Made by a program: the position numbers and the translations under genes. A model generated the notes under the pieces. That model saw only the letters and a program-made list of their open reading frames with translations, was not told where the DNA came from and searched no databases. Of a DNA stretch of 64,000 nt, positions 33,960 to 45,669 are shown one piece after another. Within the stretch, counting starts at the first letter, position 1; every line of letters begins with the position of its first letter. The DNA comes from Kappaphycus alvarezii (lineage: Eukaryota > Rhodophyta > Florideophyceae > Gigartinales > Solieriaceae), in the NCBI GenBank assembly GCA_002205965.3, contig NADL03000035.1:496001-560000 (forward strand), in the 5' to 3' direction.

Positions 33960-34980
33960 TTGAAGCATCGGAAGCAAGCGGCATCTTGCTCGTTACGCAG
34001 TGCGTTCGCACTGTATGGTATTAAGAAAGGAAAAACTTTCTAGGTCGAGAGACCACTATAGTAATACGGACCCTTAAAGAGACCGAACACCAGGTGGTTG
34101 GGTTTTTAGAAGCAAAGCTTCTTCGGGAGACCAGTCTAAGAGTCCTAGACAGCTAAGTGGGTTAGCAGGGGAGGTGACTGTAGGTCGCGCTCGGAAGGTA
34201 GGAGGATGCCCTACGGTCCTCCGGGAATTTCTCCGGGGTTAAAAAGGAGGGGAAAGGAATAAAAGAAAGTAAAATAAAAGGAGAAATGAAAAAAGGTGGG
34301 TAAAGGAAGGGTAGTCAATCCTACTCCGTAACCGCTTGAAAGGGTAGCAGAAAGGGTAGCGCCGAATACTCCGGCTGTACGCTAGATAGATCTAGCTATA
34401 GTGAGCCCGTGCAGCGCTAGGCTTACCGGACACTAGATAAGAATCCTAGTTGGCTTCGAACTTCCGGATACTCCGGTCACAGAAGTAAAAAGGTAGAATT
34501 TGGATCGTAGGCTCGTTTTTGGTTTACTTGGGGCGGCCAAGGGCGGCGAACCTAAGTAGTAGAAGTGCAACCTACTGTGGCATTGTCAGCTAATTAGTCC
34601 TACAGTAGTTACTAAAATGAAGGGATAAGTAAAGGAAAAAGAAGTAATTGCCAGCGACCTTACACTTGGGCCTTAGACGTGGCAACTACACGAGGAACTG
34701 GACAGGACAGCCTGTCCATACTGTGGTAGATACAGTATGCTCGCGAAAAGTAAGTGCCAGGTTCCCACAGTGTGACAACTCAGCGTATCTCGCTAATACG
34801 GGTTTTCAGTTCAACTATGCCACTCCAATGCCAACCAGTGCTTCTATTTTCTCGAAATTTGAATACTGTGCGACATTCAAAGCAATTTATTTCTTCGCCG
34901 AGAATTTTTCGGTTACCAAAACATTCAAATCTTCTCTTCCAGGATCCAAACGTGAATATGAAAGTCACTGAATACCATTC
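33960..34980. other. Purine-rich non-coding insertion, no gene
   Basis: From about 34020 the plus strand becomes purine-rich with recurrent CTCCGG and GGTAG motifs and an A/G run near 34240-34310. No open frame with known motifs. It separates the RT relic from its likely integrase at 38.3-39 kb, so it is probably (part of) a later insertion. Confidence 0.45.
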
Positions 34981-34989
34981 TTTTCAATA

Positions 34990-36519
34990 TGTACCATCTT
35001 TACGATGTCTTTAGGCTGTATTTTGTAGAATACACAGGTGCTACCGAAGTTTCTGGTGGGGTAATCGATGGTGAACAGATTATTGAAAAATCGAGTTATT
35101 ATGCCCACCGACAAAATGTTGGCTCGAAAATATGGGGCATGGTACGCCTCGATGTGAAACCACCATCTGAAGGAATGAAAACTTTTCTTTTGCCAACAAT
35201 AAATGAACTTTCGGATGTAGCCTCCACATCAAAGAAATCGATTGCGTTATATTCAGTGAAACTTGAACGAGAGTGAAAAAAGTTGTGAGACACGGCTGAG
35301 TCGATAAGGGCATTGTCTGATTCTTCTTCGTACATTTTGCGATTGTGCTGATGAACTTGAGTTGAGCCATGAACCCATACCTCATTTGATCATTTTTTTA
35401 AGGAGCTAAGTGTCCAGGGAATCGCGGAGGACTATCTTGCATTTCAGCCGCTTTCCTATTGGTTTTTTCCAGAAATTTCATCATCATGGGATTGGGTCTA
35501 AACCAAGTTGACTGTTAGCTATTTAGTTGATAGTTTAGGCCGGCTTAGTAAGGAACATAACGATAATAATCTTAGTAACCTTGACCTGTACCACCTCCTC
35601 GGTAGAATCTACGTCCCCTTCCATTTCCTCTGAATAAATCGCCACGTTCTCCTCGAGTTCTAGTTGCAAATACACCTTGCTTGTCAATTTTGACTGCTCG
35701 GAAGCGGCAGCCTTTGAGAAATGGTTGTCTCTCCCACACACCCAACAAACATTCTGGCTACTACCACGAAATTATTCTTGCTAGCCCTACATCCTTAACT
35801 CTAAACTGTTTCCTTCCGGCCATAGTTACCTTGGTACTATTACATTTCCGTCATTCTTATTAGACTTCTTCATCTTCAGACGAAACAATTCCATCTCGAC
35901 AGCTTTCACCAATAGATCATAACTCATGTGATTGATACCATGGCCAAAAGCGCGAAACGGTCTGAAAAAGTTCGAATCAATTTTGAAACTTTCTCCGCAT
36001 CAGATATGGGCTTACCAAGTGAAGAAAGTATTCCCAATATTTTCGTTAAACTTGCTGAGATGATTTTTCCAATTACCATAATCTTTGAACTCCAAATATT
36101 CCAATTACTGCATTAATTTAATCTGTTTGTTCATTAGAAGAGTGAAAAACAACACAAGAGTACCCCATAAGTCCTTAGCATTCTTGTTTTCAACATCGAC
36201 TATCTCACTCGTTTGGGCCATAGGGACAGAATCGAGAGTGAAGAAAATTGAAGTTTTGGCACAAATCATAGCCTTTCTCCATGCGGTTCTTTGAGCACTT
36301 GCTGATGTGTCGGCTAAATCGTGAGACTAAGTAGTTCGAGGTCGTTGCGTTGAATGTAAGCTTTCGTTCAACGACGCTGCGGAATTGAGCTCTTGGCTCC
36401 GGAGGCTTGGTGATCTTAGAGACGAGGTCATTGCCACCAGGCATGCTAAGAGAAAAATAAGAGGCAATCAGAGAGTTGGTAAGTGTTGTGTGAATCGTCG
36501 AAGCGAGGCTACCATGCAA
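34990..36519 (-). pseudogene. Copia gag and protease relic
   Basis: 36519-36205 has a Copia Gag start (ERKLTFNATTSNYLVSRFSR, HISKCSKNRMEKGYDLCQNF). A degenerate zinc knuckle CWVCGRDNHFSKAA is near 35750-35700. The protease region follows at 35335-35099: ALIDSAVSHNFFHSRSSFTE, where the family has DSG followed by a hydrophobic flap, then IDFFDVEATSESSFIVGKRK. Frames change repeatedly. Pol is missing. The PR active-site Gly is replaced. Confidence 0.75.
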
Positions 36520-36589
36520 ACAAAAGATGAACTATGTACTGTCCTCTGTATTTTCATCCCTTCAATGACCCCGTGGGTCTGGTAATATT

Positions 36590-37730
36590 AAAGGTACAGT
36601 ACCCTTCGAAGAGCTCAGTCCTCACCACCGAGGTTCACAGGGTGTTTGAGATTAATGTCCCCATTCGGACCTAGATTGCCCCTTGTCGGGCATTTCTGGC
36701 GTTTCACACATTGCACACTAAAGTGTGAGCAATGAGTAAAGATCTTCCTTCACAAAGGATGTCGCTAACAATCTTATCACATTCTGCAATATTTCGAAGA
36801 ACATATCCTCCCGGATAATGGAATCCTTTCCAGTTTTAAAAGATTTGGATTGCTTTTTCAGCAGGGACAAATTACCCGTGTTGAGTCCGGAGGGTAATAA
36901 GACGTATGGACTCGATTTATGCTCCGTACATGTAGGCTGCTTAAAGACGGTATTTTCGAGAGATGTGGGCTGAGACGGGACTGAAAGTAGGTAAGTTTAC
37001 AATTTTCATTTCTTTTAAACTCACCATAAAAAAGTAGCCATTTTCGTATTATTAGGCATATTTCCTAATTTTTGGACCGCAGTTGTTGAGACACATGATA
37101 ATTTAGAGGCAAAGAGAGTAAAGATATATGAAACAGAGAGGGAGGCAGCCGGGCGCTGCTAAAGGAACACTAGAGACGATTTTAGTAGGTTTCAGAAAGA
37201 TGGGGGCAAAGGGTCAACGGAGTGTACCTGGATTCAAACAAGAATCCAGATGAGCCCCCTTTATAGACAGTACTGTAGATCTACTCTAGGAATTCTACGC
37301 TTTGCTAGATCAGTTGAACTTACTAGAAAGTAGAAGCGTAATTATAGAATTGTACTATCTAGAATATAACTAAGTAAATAAAACGATGACGTGGGGCTCC
37401 ACGTTAAATAAAAACATTGAAAGAAAATCAAGCTTCTAAATTCATACAAGATGATGCAGTTTCTCTGTTAAACCACTGTTTAATATAGAAATAACAAAAG
37501 CGAACCAGTCTCTATTACACAGTGGTGTAACAGAGACATTGTTACAAGAGGACAATGACCTTGTCACAGACGGCAGGAGAGTTTCAGTTATCAGCGGATA
37601 GGTCGCAGTCTACAGTATTGTTATTATCTGAGCCTGCAGGGTCTTCGAATGATACAGAGGTGTTGTCTGAGCCATCTAAATTTTTTTCGAGGTCGGGGTT
37701 AAGCTTCCTCTTCGAGCGGAGCAGTTGATC
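36590..37730. other. Possible 5' LTR/leader of the neighbouring Copia relic
   Basis: No gene. A minus-strand TATAAAG at 37259-37265 and a perfect 8-bp hairpin (37228-37249, loop AAACAA) lie upstream, on the minus strand, of the gag relic. This fits an LTR promoter. I could not find a second LTR copy. Confidence 0.35.
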
Positions 37731-38249
37731 ACATGAGCTTGTCGGTAAGTCCATGTCTTCATATCGTGGATATAATCTTCAATAAATTTCAGTCCGTCTT
37801 GGACGAAATTTGCGAAGCTTTTTTGAGACAAGTAGGGTCTTTTATCATCAAAGGTGGCAGTGATCTAGCACTCTATTCCCCGAGTTCTGTGATTGGGCGA
37901 GCAGCTGTTTACTTCTTGCAATTAAGGGACAGTGAATTCAAACTTGACCAAGATGTAGCTCGCTTGGAATTAACAGACAGTGAATTGAAAACTGACTATG
38001 AATAGCACTGCAAAGTGCTAATTCAACTCTAATGATAATGACAGTGAAAAGCACTGCAACCTCCTAATTCTACAGTCCAAAATAGTATAATAACCGCGCC
38101 ATTGCTGATCATGAATAAACTTGTAGGCAAGGACCTCCGACCTCTTACTTGAACAAGCTAGCCTGAGACTTGCTGCCACCGCGTAGCTACAGCTTGATGC
38201 CGCCGTGCAACGCAACGAAGGTTGGTCTAGCATTCTTCAGCTTATTAAC

Positions 38250-39060
38250 AGCAATATTTACAGAGGTGATCGGTTAGGAAATAACCATTTCACTCGCTTC
38301 TCGGGGTCCGTTTTCTAAAAAATCGCAAATATTTCGCTAATTGAAAGAGGAATTTCAGTTTAAGCCTTTCAAAGAAGAAGTAGGGCCAGTCACAGTCTAG
38401 TTTGGAGTTGATCCATGCTTTACGAACATTTGTAAGAATTTCTCTGTCATTTGGCTTGGAAGTGACTGGTTTAGTAAAGCATTTGGCTAGTTGAAATTAT
38501 GACATGATTTGTTTCCATAAAGATCGTTGGATATGGTCACGGCTTGATAGGGAGAAAGCTCAGGGTTGAAGTTAGTTCCAGAACCTGATTTACTGCGTAG
38601 TAATATAGATATAATACTGGTGTGCTTGGGATGGATCGAATTCTTATGATGTCGCTTTGGGTGCAAAAGCTTGATATGGATGCCAAGAGAGTCAGAATAT
38701 TCTTTGAATTCTACAGTGGAGAACGAGTTGTCACAAAGGAAAGAGTCGGGATACCAGAACAATGAGTTCAATGAGGCTTCTAATCCTGTCCCAGCTTCAG
38801 AGAGGGCAGTTGTACGAACGTCATTGCACGAAGAGTAGCGTGAGTGTAGGTAAATCCAATAGAGGAGACAAAGTTGTTCAGGAACATATGATCGATGTAA
38901 AGGACTTTGCTCAATCATTTAGAGAGAGCGCCAATAGATACATTTCGAGATCGTTGCGATATAGCCGTGGAGCGACAGGTGGTGCATGCATTAACAAATT
39001 CGGCCAAGTAGCGGGAGATGAAGTCATTCTATAGAGAGTTTCATTCCATCAAGAGCTTAG
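38250..39060 (-). pseudogene. Copia integrase relic
   Basis: The core at 38918-38487 reads SEAGTGLEASLNSLFWYPDS, FLCDNSFSTVEFKEYSDSLG (second catalytic Asp) and IHIKLLHPKRHHKNSIHPKH. In this branch the family's third acidic residue falls in HKN.IE.KH; here that position is His. LAKCFTKPVTSKPNDREIL follows in another frame. Upstream, NACTTCRST near 38970 may be the CxxC of the zinc finger. Same orientation as the RT relic at 32-33 kb. Confidence 0.72.
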
Positions 39061-39393
39061 AATCAGAGAAGAATACGAGACCGCCCACGTGTTTTTGTAA
39101 ATTTCCGATTATATTTTTCAGGTCAGACCACGGTGAAAAGGTAAGGGATACAACATACATATAGGACAGTGTAGAACATCTGTTAATATTGACATGTTTA
39201 CAGTAGCTGAGAAGGTTTCTAATAACTGCATAGATACAGTATTCGACACAATTGATAAAGAAGGCGAGCGTATTACTTCCAATAAGCTCGATGTTGGCTT
39301 TTCTTGTTGCATTGCGCCTGATTACCCACTGCAATGAATCTCTGGGAAAAAGTTTCGTAATACATACAGGATTTACAATATCCTAAGGGGCAG

Positions 39394-40590
39394 TTAGAAT
39401 GATCGATCCGAGTATATTTTTAGCGGTACTGGCATAATTTCCTGTACCGTGCTGCCAAGTGCTGCCAAGTACTGTATCAGCGAAAGAATGCGGGGAAAGG
39501 GGTCTAGTCGAGGATCTGATTGAAGACTCAGGTGATCTACGAGCATACTAAGCCGTCCAATTTCGATAACGGGGAAGGTAGATCCATTGCAAACCAGATT
39601 TCCAAGTGATGCGGATAAATTCGGAAATTTATCGAGCTTTGCCATGTTGAACTAGATTATCTTTTTCTTTCCTTCGTTGGATGAGGTGCCGCCGTCAAAG
39701 TTATCTCCACGGTTGACAAGACCCGTCAGAATCTGAGGACTGTTCAAGGATTTAATTCTAGCTGTAAGCGAGCCATCGTCTTTGTTGCTTCTGCAATGGC
39801 CGTAACCGCACATATCGCAGGGGTATTTCATCTGAGGTGAGATTTTCGGGCGGTTGCGATTAACGTTAATTCGTGAGTGGCGATTCATGTCACCATAGTA
39901 GACAGTCATGGTGCTGTTGGAGCTGTTAGTCGTTAGATGCGAAGTCTTTTCAAAGTGCTTGTTGAAAGAGGCGACTGACGTGTAAGTAACGGCAGAAAGG
40001 TATTCGTCATTTGTGGACCGGGAACTAACGTTAGAAGCTGACGGGGCAGCAGCAGACACCACAGATACACGCTGAGCACCGTCAATTGTAATTTTTGATA
40101 GGACGCATTCAGATAGCTTTGTGGCACCTGAGATGAAGGTGAACTTAGCCACTTGGGTGCTGAAGCGGAATCAAAGATTTTCTTGCTTTCCGAAGTGCAA
40201 AGATGGGTGTTGAGAAAGGTTGAATGACTTTTAGGCCTCACTCACGATCGAAAAGGCATCTTGTTTATAAATCTGACCAACATTAACTGCCACAGCACCG
40301 TCTCCAACCAATTGAGCATCGTTGATGCCAGAGCAGAGGTCCTTGGCACGGCTAAATAGCTGTGGCTTGAGACATATGGCTTGAAGGTCAGCAGGTATTT
40401 TGTCTAAATTGTTAGCGGGTAGGGTTTTAGGAACTTCCGTACATGCGAACGGCATCGCGACATTCTTCTTGTTCTCCTTTTCTGTCAGTCCAGGGATGGA
40501 ATTTTGCGATCTAAGAGAACTTGGGCCAGATGGAAGGTCTTTTGATTCGGGCGTTGGGCCACTTGGAAATGTGTGCCTTCTGAATTGTTC
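39394..40590 (-). pseudogene. Copia gag relic
   Basis: 40455-40231 has a Gag-like helix-rich start (LPANNLDKIPADLQAICLKP, LFSRAKDLCSGINDAQLVGD). 40152-39652 continues with AKFTFISGATKLSECVLSKI and a Cys/His cluster YPCDMCGYGHCRSNKDDG that looks like a zinc knuckle. 39645-39394 may be the protease region (SASLGNLVCNGSTFPVIEIG). The frames are broken. With 38.3-39.06 kb and 32.2-33.9 kb this reproduces gag-IN-RT order. Confidence 0.65.
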
Positions 40591-40865
40591 CTGATCGGTT
40601 GTTAAGGAATGAATTATATGTCAAGAGGCCTTGACGTAATCTTTGACAGGTACGGGGTACCCAGCGGACCTGGAATCTCAGTTATTTCGAGTGCTTAGGT
40701 GATCACTCACAGATCACTTCACAAGTGATTGCCGTCGATTCAACCTGTGGTGTTAGGTGGGGCCGGTTTGTATGGATGAGAGAGAAAGGCGACTCCTACT
40801 GCAGGTTCATGTGGACCAGGGGAGATAGGACTGGAAATCCGTTTGTTTCTGGTGACTGAGAGGAA

Positions 40866-42199
40866 GTGTTCAGCTCGGAGAGCTCAATTACAAGGTTAAT
40901 GGCACTCCGGTCCGCTTCACTTCAGTAGCTGCCGCCGTCGCCGTTAAAGAACTTCCGTCAGATCCGGACAGTGACTGGTAGTTGTGGCATCAGAGGTTGG
41001 GTCAGGTCAACATCCCGAATATTAAGCGCCTTTTCAAAGTGAAAGCTGTCACTGTGAATCGTCAACCACGGAAAGATCACCGTGAGCTGTGTGAAAATTG
41101 TGTCAAGGGAAAACAAGCGAGGCAAACGCCCCGCACGAACAAGTAACGCTCCATGGAACCAGGAGGTGTATTGCACTCAGATATTTTCGGGCCTATGTCA
41201 GTTGAATCGTTTTCTGGTCATCGCTATTTTATATCATTTATTGATGAATACTCGGGGTATGTGTCTATCGTCCCTATATCTCAGAAGAGCGATGCTTTTA
41301 TGCAGTTCAAGCTCCATGTTGCTTGAATGGAACGAAATTTTGACTGTAAGATGAAGCGACTCCAGTCCGACAGAGGGCGAGAGTATTTGCTCTTCAAAGA
41401 TTTTTTAGCCGAGAAAGAGATTGAGCACAGCATGACATCTCCCTACTGTAAGTATCAGAATGGAACTTCTGAAAGGGTCAACCGGACACTCATTGAGTTT
41501 GCGCGCACCATGCTAGAGCACGCTGGACTTTCCCGAGTGTTTTGGGCTGAGGCAGTAGTTCATGCCGCTAAGATTAGAAACCATTTCTTGGGCCTCAGGG
41601 ATTCAACTCGGACGTCTATTGAGATGATCTCAGGTGGGAAGCCCGGTGTATCATACTTCAGGGTGTTCGGATGTTTGGGATGGTATCATGTTCCAATGAA
41701 AGTGCTCCGCAAGCTGGACGCGAAGTGAAAGGTCGGCGTTTTGATTGGCTGTAATTTCAGTAGCCAATACAAGCTATGTATAGCTCCCAGGAAAACCACT
41801 TTTATGGCGAGGGATGTTGTCATTGAAGAAAGCTGTTTTACGTTTCGTGAGAGTTTGGTTAAGGTTCCAAACGAAGTCAGTGATGAACATGGTCCTCTAC
41901 CGGACGAAGACACTGAGGCAAGCTGGACTTCTGTACCGGAGAGATCGGAAAAAGTGATCTCTCAATTTGATATTGTGAATGAAGGCGATGCAGCAAATCT
42001 CAATGAAATGACCGATGAAATGATTGATCAGTTATTGGCTCACGTCCCGATTACCGAGGAAAGTACTGAGTATGAGGGTGAGAGGCAGAAAGGGGCATCT
42101 ACTATTAAAAAGTGTTATGCTATGATGTCCGATCCGGATCCACTGAGTTTTGAGGAAGCCCTTCCCAGAGCGATGCCACTGAGAGGCAAGCGGCAATAG
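40866..42199 (+). pseudogene. Copia-3 GAG-pre-integrase and integrase
   Basis: Plus strand. LWHQRLGQVNIPNIKRLFKV and CENCVKGKQARQTP form the zinc region. LHSDIFGPMSVESFSGHRYF holds the first catalytic Asp, QSDRGREYLL the second (SDxGxE) and QNGTSERVNRTLIEFARTML the Glu. FRVFGCLGWYHVP and TTFMARDVVIEESCF mark the C-terminus, followed by an acidic linker to 42199. Only about four stops or frame changes occur in 1.3 kb, and the catalytic triad is intact. Gag and protease are not visible upstream. Confidence 0.9.
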
Positions 42200-42479
42200 A
42201 ATCCTAACTAGCATCACTGAGGGAGTTCGGAACATAGGAAGTTGTCCCACGTCCTGCCGGGATAAGATCACTATCAACGAAGTTCGTCTTTAAACGGAAG
42301 TTGGATGGGAATGGCCAAGTGGTGCGCACAAAGCGCGCATGGTGTCGGGGGTTTCATGCAAGGTGAAGTGAACGGGACCTACGCTACAGTTGTAGACTTT
42401 ACTATATTCCGTGTATTTCTCACTGTAGCGGTGCAAAAAATTATCACATCCATCAAATTGATTTCCGCACCGCATTCCG

Positions 42480-43568
42480 CATGGCGAAATTGACGATGAT
42501 GTCTACATATCATTCCCTCCTGGTACCAAGCTTCACAAGAGGAATGAGATTTTGAAGCTGCAGCGGGCAATTTATAGATTGCAATAGGCCCCGAGGCAGT
42601 TCCATCAGAAGTGGATCTCTGTGATGGGATCCATGGGTTTTCAGAAGTTAAGGGCTGATGAATGTGTTTACCGCAGGAAGGGTGTGTGGTTGCTCATCTA
42701 TGTTGACGACATTATCCTCAAAGCGGAGAAACTCCCAGAGGTTGAGAGCGTGAAGAAAGAGCTTCCGCAGTACGTTTATGTGAAGGACATGGGTGTCCTT
42801 CGGTCATTTCTTGGTGTTAGTTTCAGGCGTGAGGCGGGTGGTGCATTGGTGTGACAAGGACACTATGTGAAGCAGGTTTTGAAGCGATTTGGGATGGACT
42901 CGTGTAAGGAAGCAGAAACCCCAATGTGCAAGGGTTCCCCCGCTTTTTGCAGAGGAAGAGAGTCCTCTAGCTAATGAAGCGACCTATATGGAGCTGCACG
43001 GGTTTTTACTGTTTTTGGCTACCCGAACAAGACGGGACATTGGTTCGCAGTCTCCCTTCTTTGTCGATACTCAGCTAAGCCACTGCAATATCATTTTGTT
43101 GCTCTGAAACGCATTTTGCGGTATCTAAAGGGAGCTGAGAGTATGGTCATATGGATTGATGCTCATAAGGACAAATCAGAGTTGGTCGGGTATTGTAATG
43201 CCGACTGAGCAGGCGCCCGTGTCAACAGGAAGTCCACTTCTGGTTTGTTGCTACAACTTTGTGGAAGCGCAATGGGATGGAGGAAAGTTCAGCAAATCAC
43301 TGTTATACTGTCCTCAACGGACGCTGAATTTGTCGCTTTGTCAGAGATGTGCAAGATGGTTCTATGGATTCAGTGCGTGATGGGCGAGATAGGCTGTGCC
43401 ACGGGAACGTCTGTTCGTGTCTTCGAAGGCGATCAGACTGCAGTCGAAAGGGGAAAGTCTGGAGTGCGACAAGGCTGCCCTTACAGACTGCCAAAAATGA
43501 TCATTTCTATCCGCCATTGGTGCAAGAGCCATGAATTTGCGCGAATTCCTCCCACTGCTTTGTATTGA
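42480..43568 (+). pseudogene. Copia-3 reverse transcriptase and RNase H
   Basis: RT: an Ala/Gln-rich AIYRLQ segment (42560-42590), ADECVYRRKGVWLLIYVDDI with YVDD at 42699-42710, then VYVKDMGVLRSFLGVSFRRE. RNase H: LKRILRYLKGAESMVIWIDA, a decayed NAD-stop-AGARVNRKSTSG in place of the catalytic Asp region, ILSSTDAEFVALSEMCKMV (Glu) and FEGDQTAV. The RT fingers region at 42200-42480 is degenerate. Ends at 43568 without a recognisable LTR. Confidence 0.88.
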
Positions 43569-44235
43569 AGCCGTCGACTACGGCCGTCAATTGGTTACGG
43601 GGATTTCAAAGTAGATAAACGTCTTTATACACTCTTATGCAGGTAAAAATGTACGCTAGTTTAGTTTTGAAATAAATAGTGACTGATACGGTGTCATAGT
43701 GTGCAGAGGCGGCTAATTGAAAGAAAGCCATGTAGGGCCCCCAAGTCACCCTCTCAAGACCAGAGTAAGACCCTAAAGAAGGGACAAAGCGTTTGACCAG
43801 CGTAAGCGCAGAAGCGGTACAGGTAGTTAGACAGTTGGGCGTCGCCGAGGTCTTGGAGATATGCAAAGATGCGATCAAAGTCAGATTGACGGGCTACGAA
43901 ATAATCGGTGACGTAGTTGTCGGAACCGATAGGATAGCAGAGGACTTTGAAAAATCATGAGCAGAAAACAGAAGGAAAAGAAAACGGTAGGAGAATTTCA
44001 GGAAACTCCAAGAACGCCGATTTCGGATAGTTTCTGTGTAAAAATTAAATGAAATGAGTAGATTCAAAACAAATAATTCCAAATAAATGAATGATAAAAT
44101 TTACATTAATAGGACTGAGAACACCAAAAAAATTTATTGATAGCTGATCGACAGGGATAGTTCGAAGGTCCGAGGCCTGCCAAATTTTTCTAACATCGAA
44201 GGTTCTGAAGAGCATACAGAAGATGAGTGGGGCAC
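43569..44235. other. Spacer with an unidentified minus frame
   Basis: A minus frame at 43878-43606 (with SGLERVTWGPYMAFFQLAAS) has no known match. AT-rich from 43950. No LTR found. Confidence 0.4.
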
Positions 44236-45365
44236 TTAGATTTTCGCTATCGCTTTGACGCGGGATTTGAATTCTTCATCATCAACAATGCCTTGGTCAC
44301 GTAAAATAATCAAGTGGTTAATCTGCCTATCTATCTCCTCAATTTGCAAAGTTTCCAAATGTTTAGTTTGCAGCTTTTGCACGCTTTCCATATCAGCTTG
44401 CTGTCATTTTGTTTTATTGTTCACAGCATAGCAAAGAGCATCCGATTTCTCGTCCACTACGGTTACCATAGATGGGATTGCGCACACCTTGTTCTCCAGA
44501 AGCTTCTTTCTTGTAACCGGCCCAGTGACGGATTTCAGCCCCTCGTGGTCTTGCGCTGTAAGTTTTACGGAACAATAATTCACGGAGGGATCCTCTGATA
44601 CTGCAAATTTCTCGCTTTTAACTCTGCTTTCCGATATCAGGGCCTCCCTGCAGGCGCCCATCTTCCTTTTATTGTAGTTATCCGACTCCTTGAGCTTTCT
44701 CATGAGGTGTTAATCTTGAAGAAAGACTTTCTGCAAGAATGCATCGGATATACCAGTTCCAATGTAGTGCAAAGCACTATGGAGGGTGTTTTGTAGAGTG
44801 CGCTAGTTGGGAATGTCAGCATCATCGGAGGTTGTGCCGTCATTATTGCAAACTGCTTTGCAATCATCTACAAAATGGTAATATAAAGCCCTCCACACTG
44901 CTGCAGGTACACGTCGCTGCACAGCTTGTTTGCGAATTTTGCAGTATGCAGAAAGTGCATACCGTAGCTTCTTGTGAGGGACGTCAAAGCATCCGTGCCG
45001 ATGACTGATGATTTTGAATCTTTCGACCCATATTGCCATCAGATACACGGCGTGTTCCGTGTTGTGCACGTAAACTGACATCTACTACTACTTTGTGCAA
45101 AATAACAGGATCACCAGTCGAAGGAGACAGTTTGGTGTCGTTTGGTGTTTGATTGTAGTGGGACTGGGCAGACTTATGCGATCCTGCGACGGACAGATCG
45201 GTATGCGCTCGTACTAAGTGTACGGTGTCGCTTTGGTAGAGGATATCTGTTGCATTCTTGGGCTCCACGCTACCTATCTTGTAATACAGGCGGCAGAAGT
45301 AGGCTGCGGAGCAGTGGTGAGATTCTGACTCCGGAAATTGGCGGTGGTGGTCACTCTTAAGTGTA
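44236..45365 (-). pseudogene. Decayed gene with SHOCT-like C-terminus, interrupted by Gypsy
   Basis: Three minus-strand segments: 45365-44984 (DILYQSDTVHLVRAHTDLSV), 45081-44803 (KLRYALSAYCKIRKQAVQRR, FVDDCKAVCNNDG) and 44703-44236. The last is one 156-codon frame with an internal TGA at 44404. Its end, RQINHLIILRDQGIVDDEEF followed by KSRVKAIAKI, matches the SHOCT short C-terminal helix-hairpin consensus (LxxLRDxGxIxxEEF). The frame is still open leftward to the Gypsy LTR. It can be followed across the insertion point to an ATG near 51420, so Gypsy landed close to the start codon. Identity unknown; a transposon accessory protein is one possibility. Confidence 0.5.
45361..45365. repeat. Gypsy target-site duplication, left copy
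   Basis: GTGTA before the LTR. The right copy at 51404-51408 is GTGTC, one mismatch. Confidence 0.65.
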
Positions 45366-45440
45366 TGTCGCGCGATTTTTGTGTCGCGCGACGGTAAGGG
45401 TCGCTAGTTGATTGGCCCGGTGTGCTCGTACAGTATACTG

Positions 45441-45493
45441 TACTACTGTACACTGTACGAGCGGGAAATGGGCTCGTACAGTGTACAGTAGTA
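45441..45493. other. 22-bp perfect inverted repeat in Gypsy LTR
   Basis: The arm at 45441-45462 is the exact reverse complement of 45472-45493 with a 9-base loop. It is repeated in the 3' LTR at 51196-51248. The arms consist of overlapping GTACA/TGTAC units. Confidence 0.85.
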
Positions 45494-45543
45494 GTGTACA
45501 CTGTACTTGCACGTTCATGAGTAGAAATCCCAGACCGGCCGCC

Positions 45544-45550
45544 CTATAAG
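45544..45550 (+). promoter_or_regulatory. TATA box of Gypsy LTR
   Basis: CTATAAG in a GC-rich context downstream of the palindromes. The copy in the 3' LTR is at 51299-51305. Confidence 0.55.
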
Positions 45551-45646
45551 ATGACGCGAGGGCCGGAGTCCGGGGGAATGAGAGGTAGGTTCCGCTTGGC
45601 CGCAAGAGAGAGAAGAGGACAGGGTAAACAAAAAACAAGCATTACA

Positions 45647-45664
45647 TGGTACCGCATCCAAGGT
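45647..45664 (+). promoter_or_regulatory. Primer-binding site of Gypsy
   Basis: TGGTACCGCATCCAAGG immediately follows the LTR. TGG is complementary to a tRNA CCA end, so the primer would be a tRNA ending GCGGTACCA. Which tRNA cannot be told here. Confidence 0.6.
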
Positions 45665-45669
45665 TGACT

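Larger units (their letters stand above)
45366..45646 (+). repeat. Gypsy 5' LTR (281 bp)
   Basis: TGTCGC...ATTACA. It begins with a tandem GTCGCGCGA motif and contains GTAC-rich palindromes, including a perfect 22-bp inverted repeat (45441-45462 with 45472-45493). A TATAAG box is at 45545-45550. Nearly identical to 51121-51403. Confidence 0.95.

Noticed and set aside
43606..43878. Minus-strand frame of 90 codons downstream of Copia-3
   Set aside because: Coding-like in part but split between two frames and without any recognised motif.
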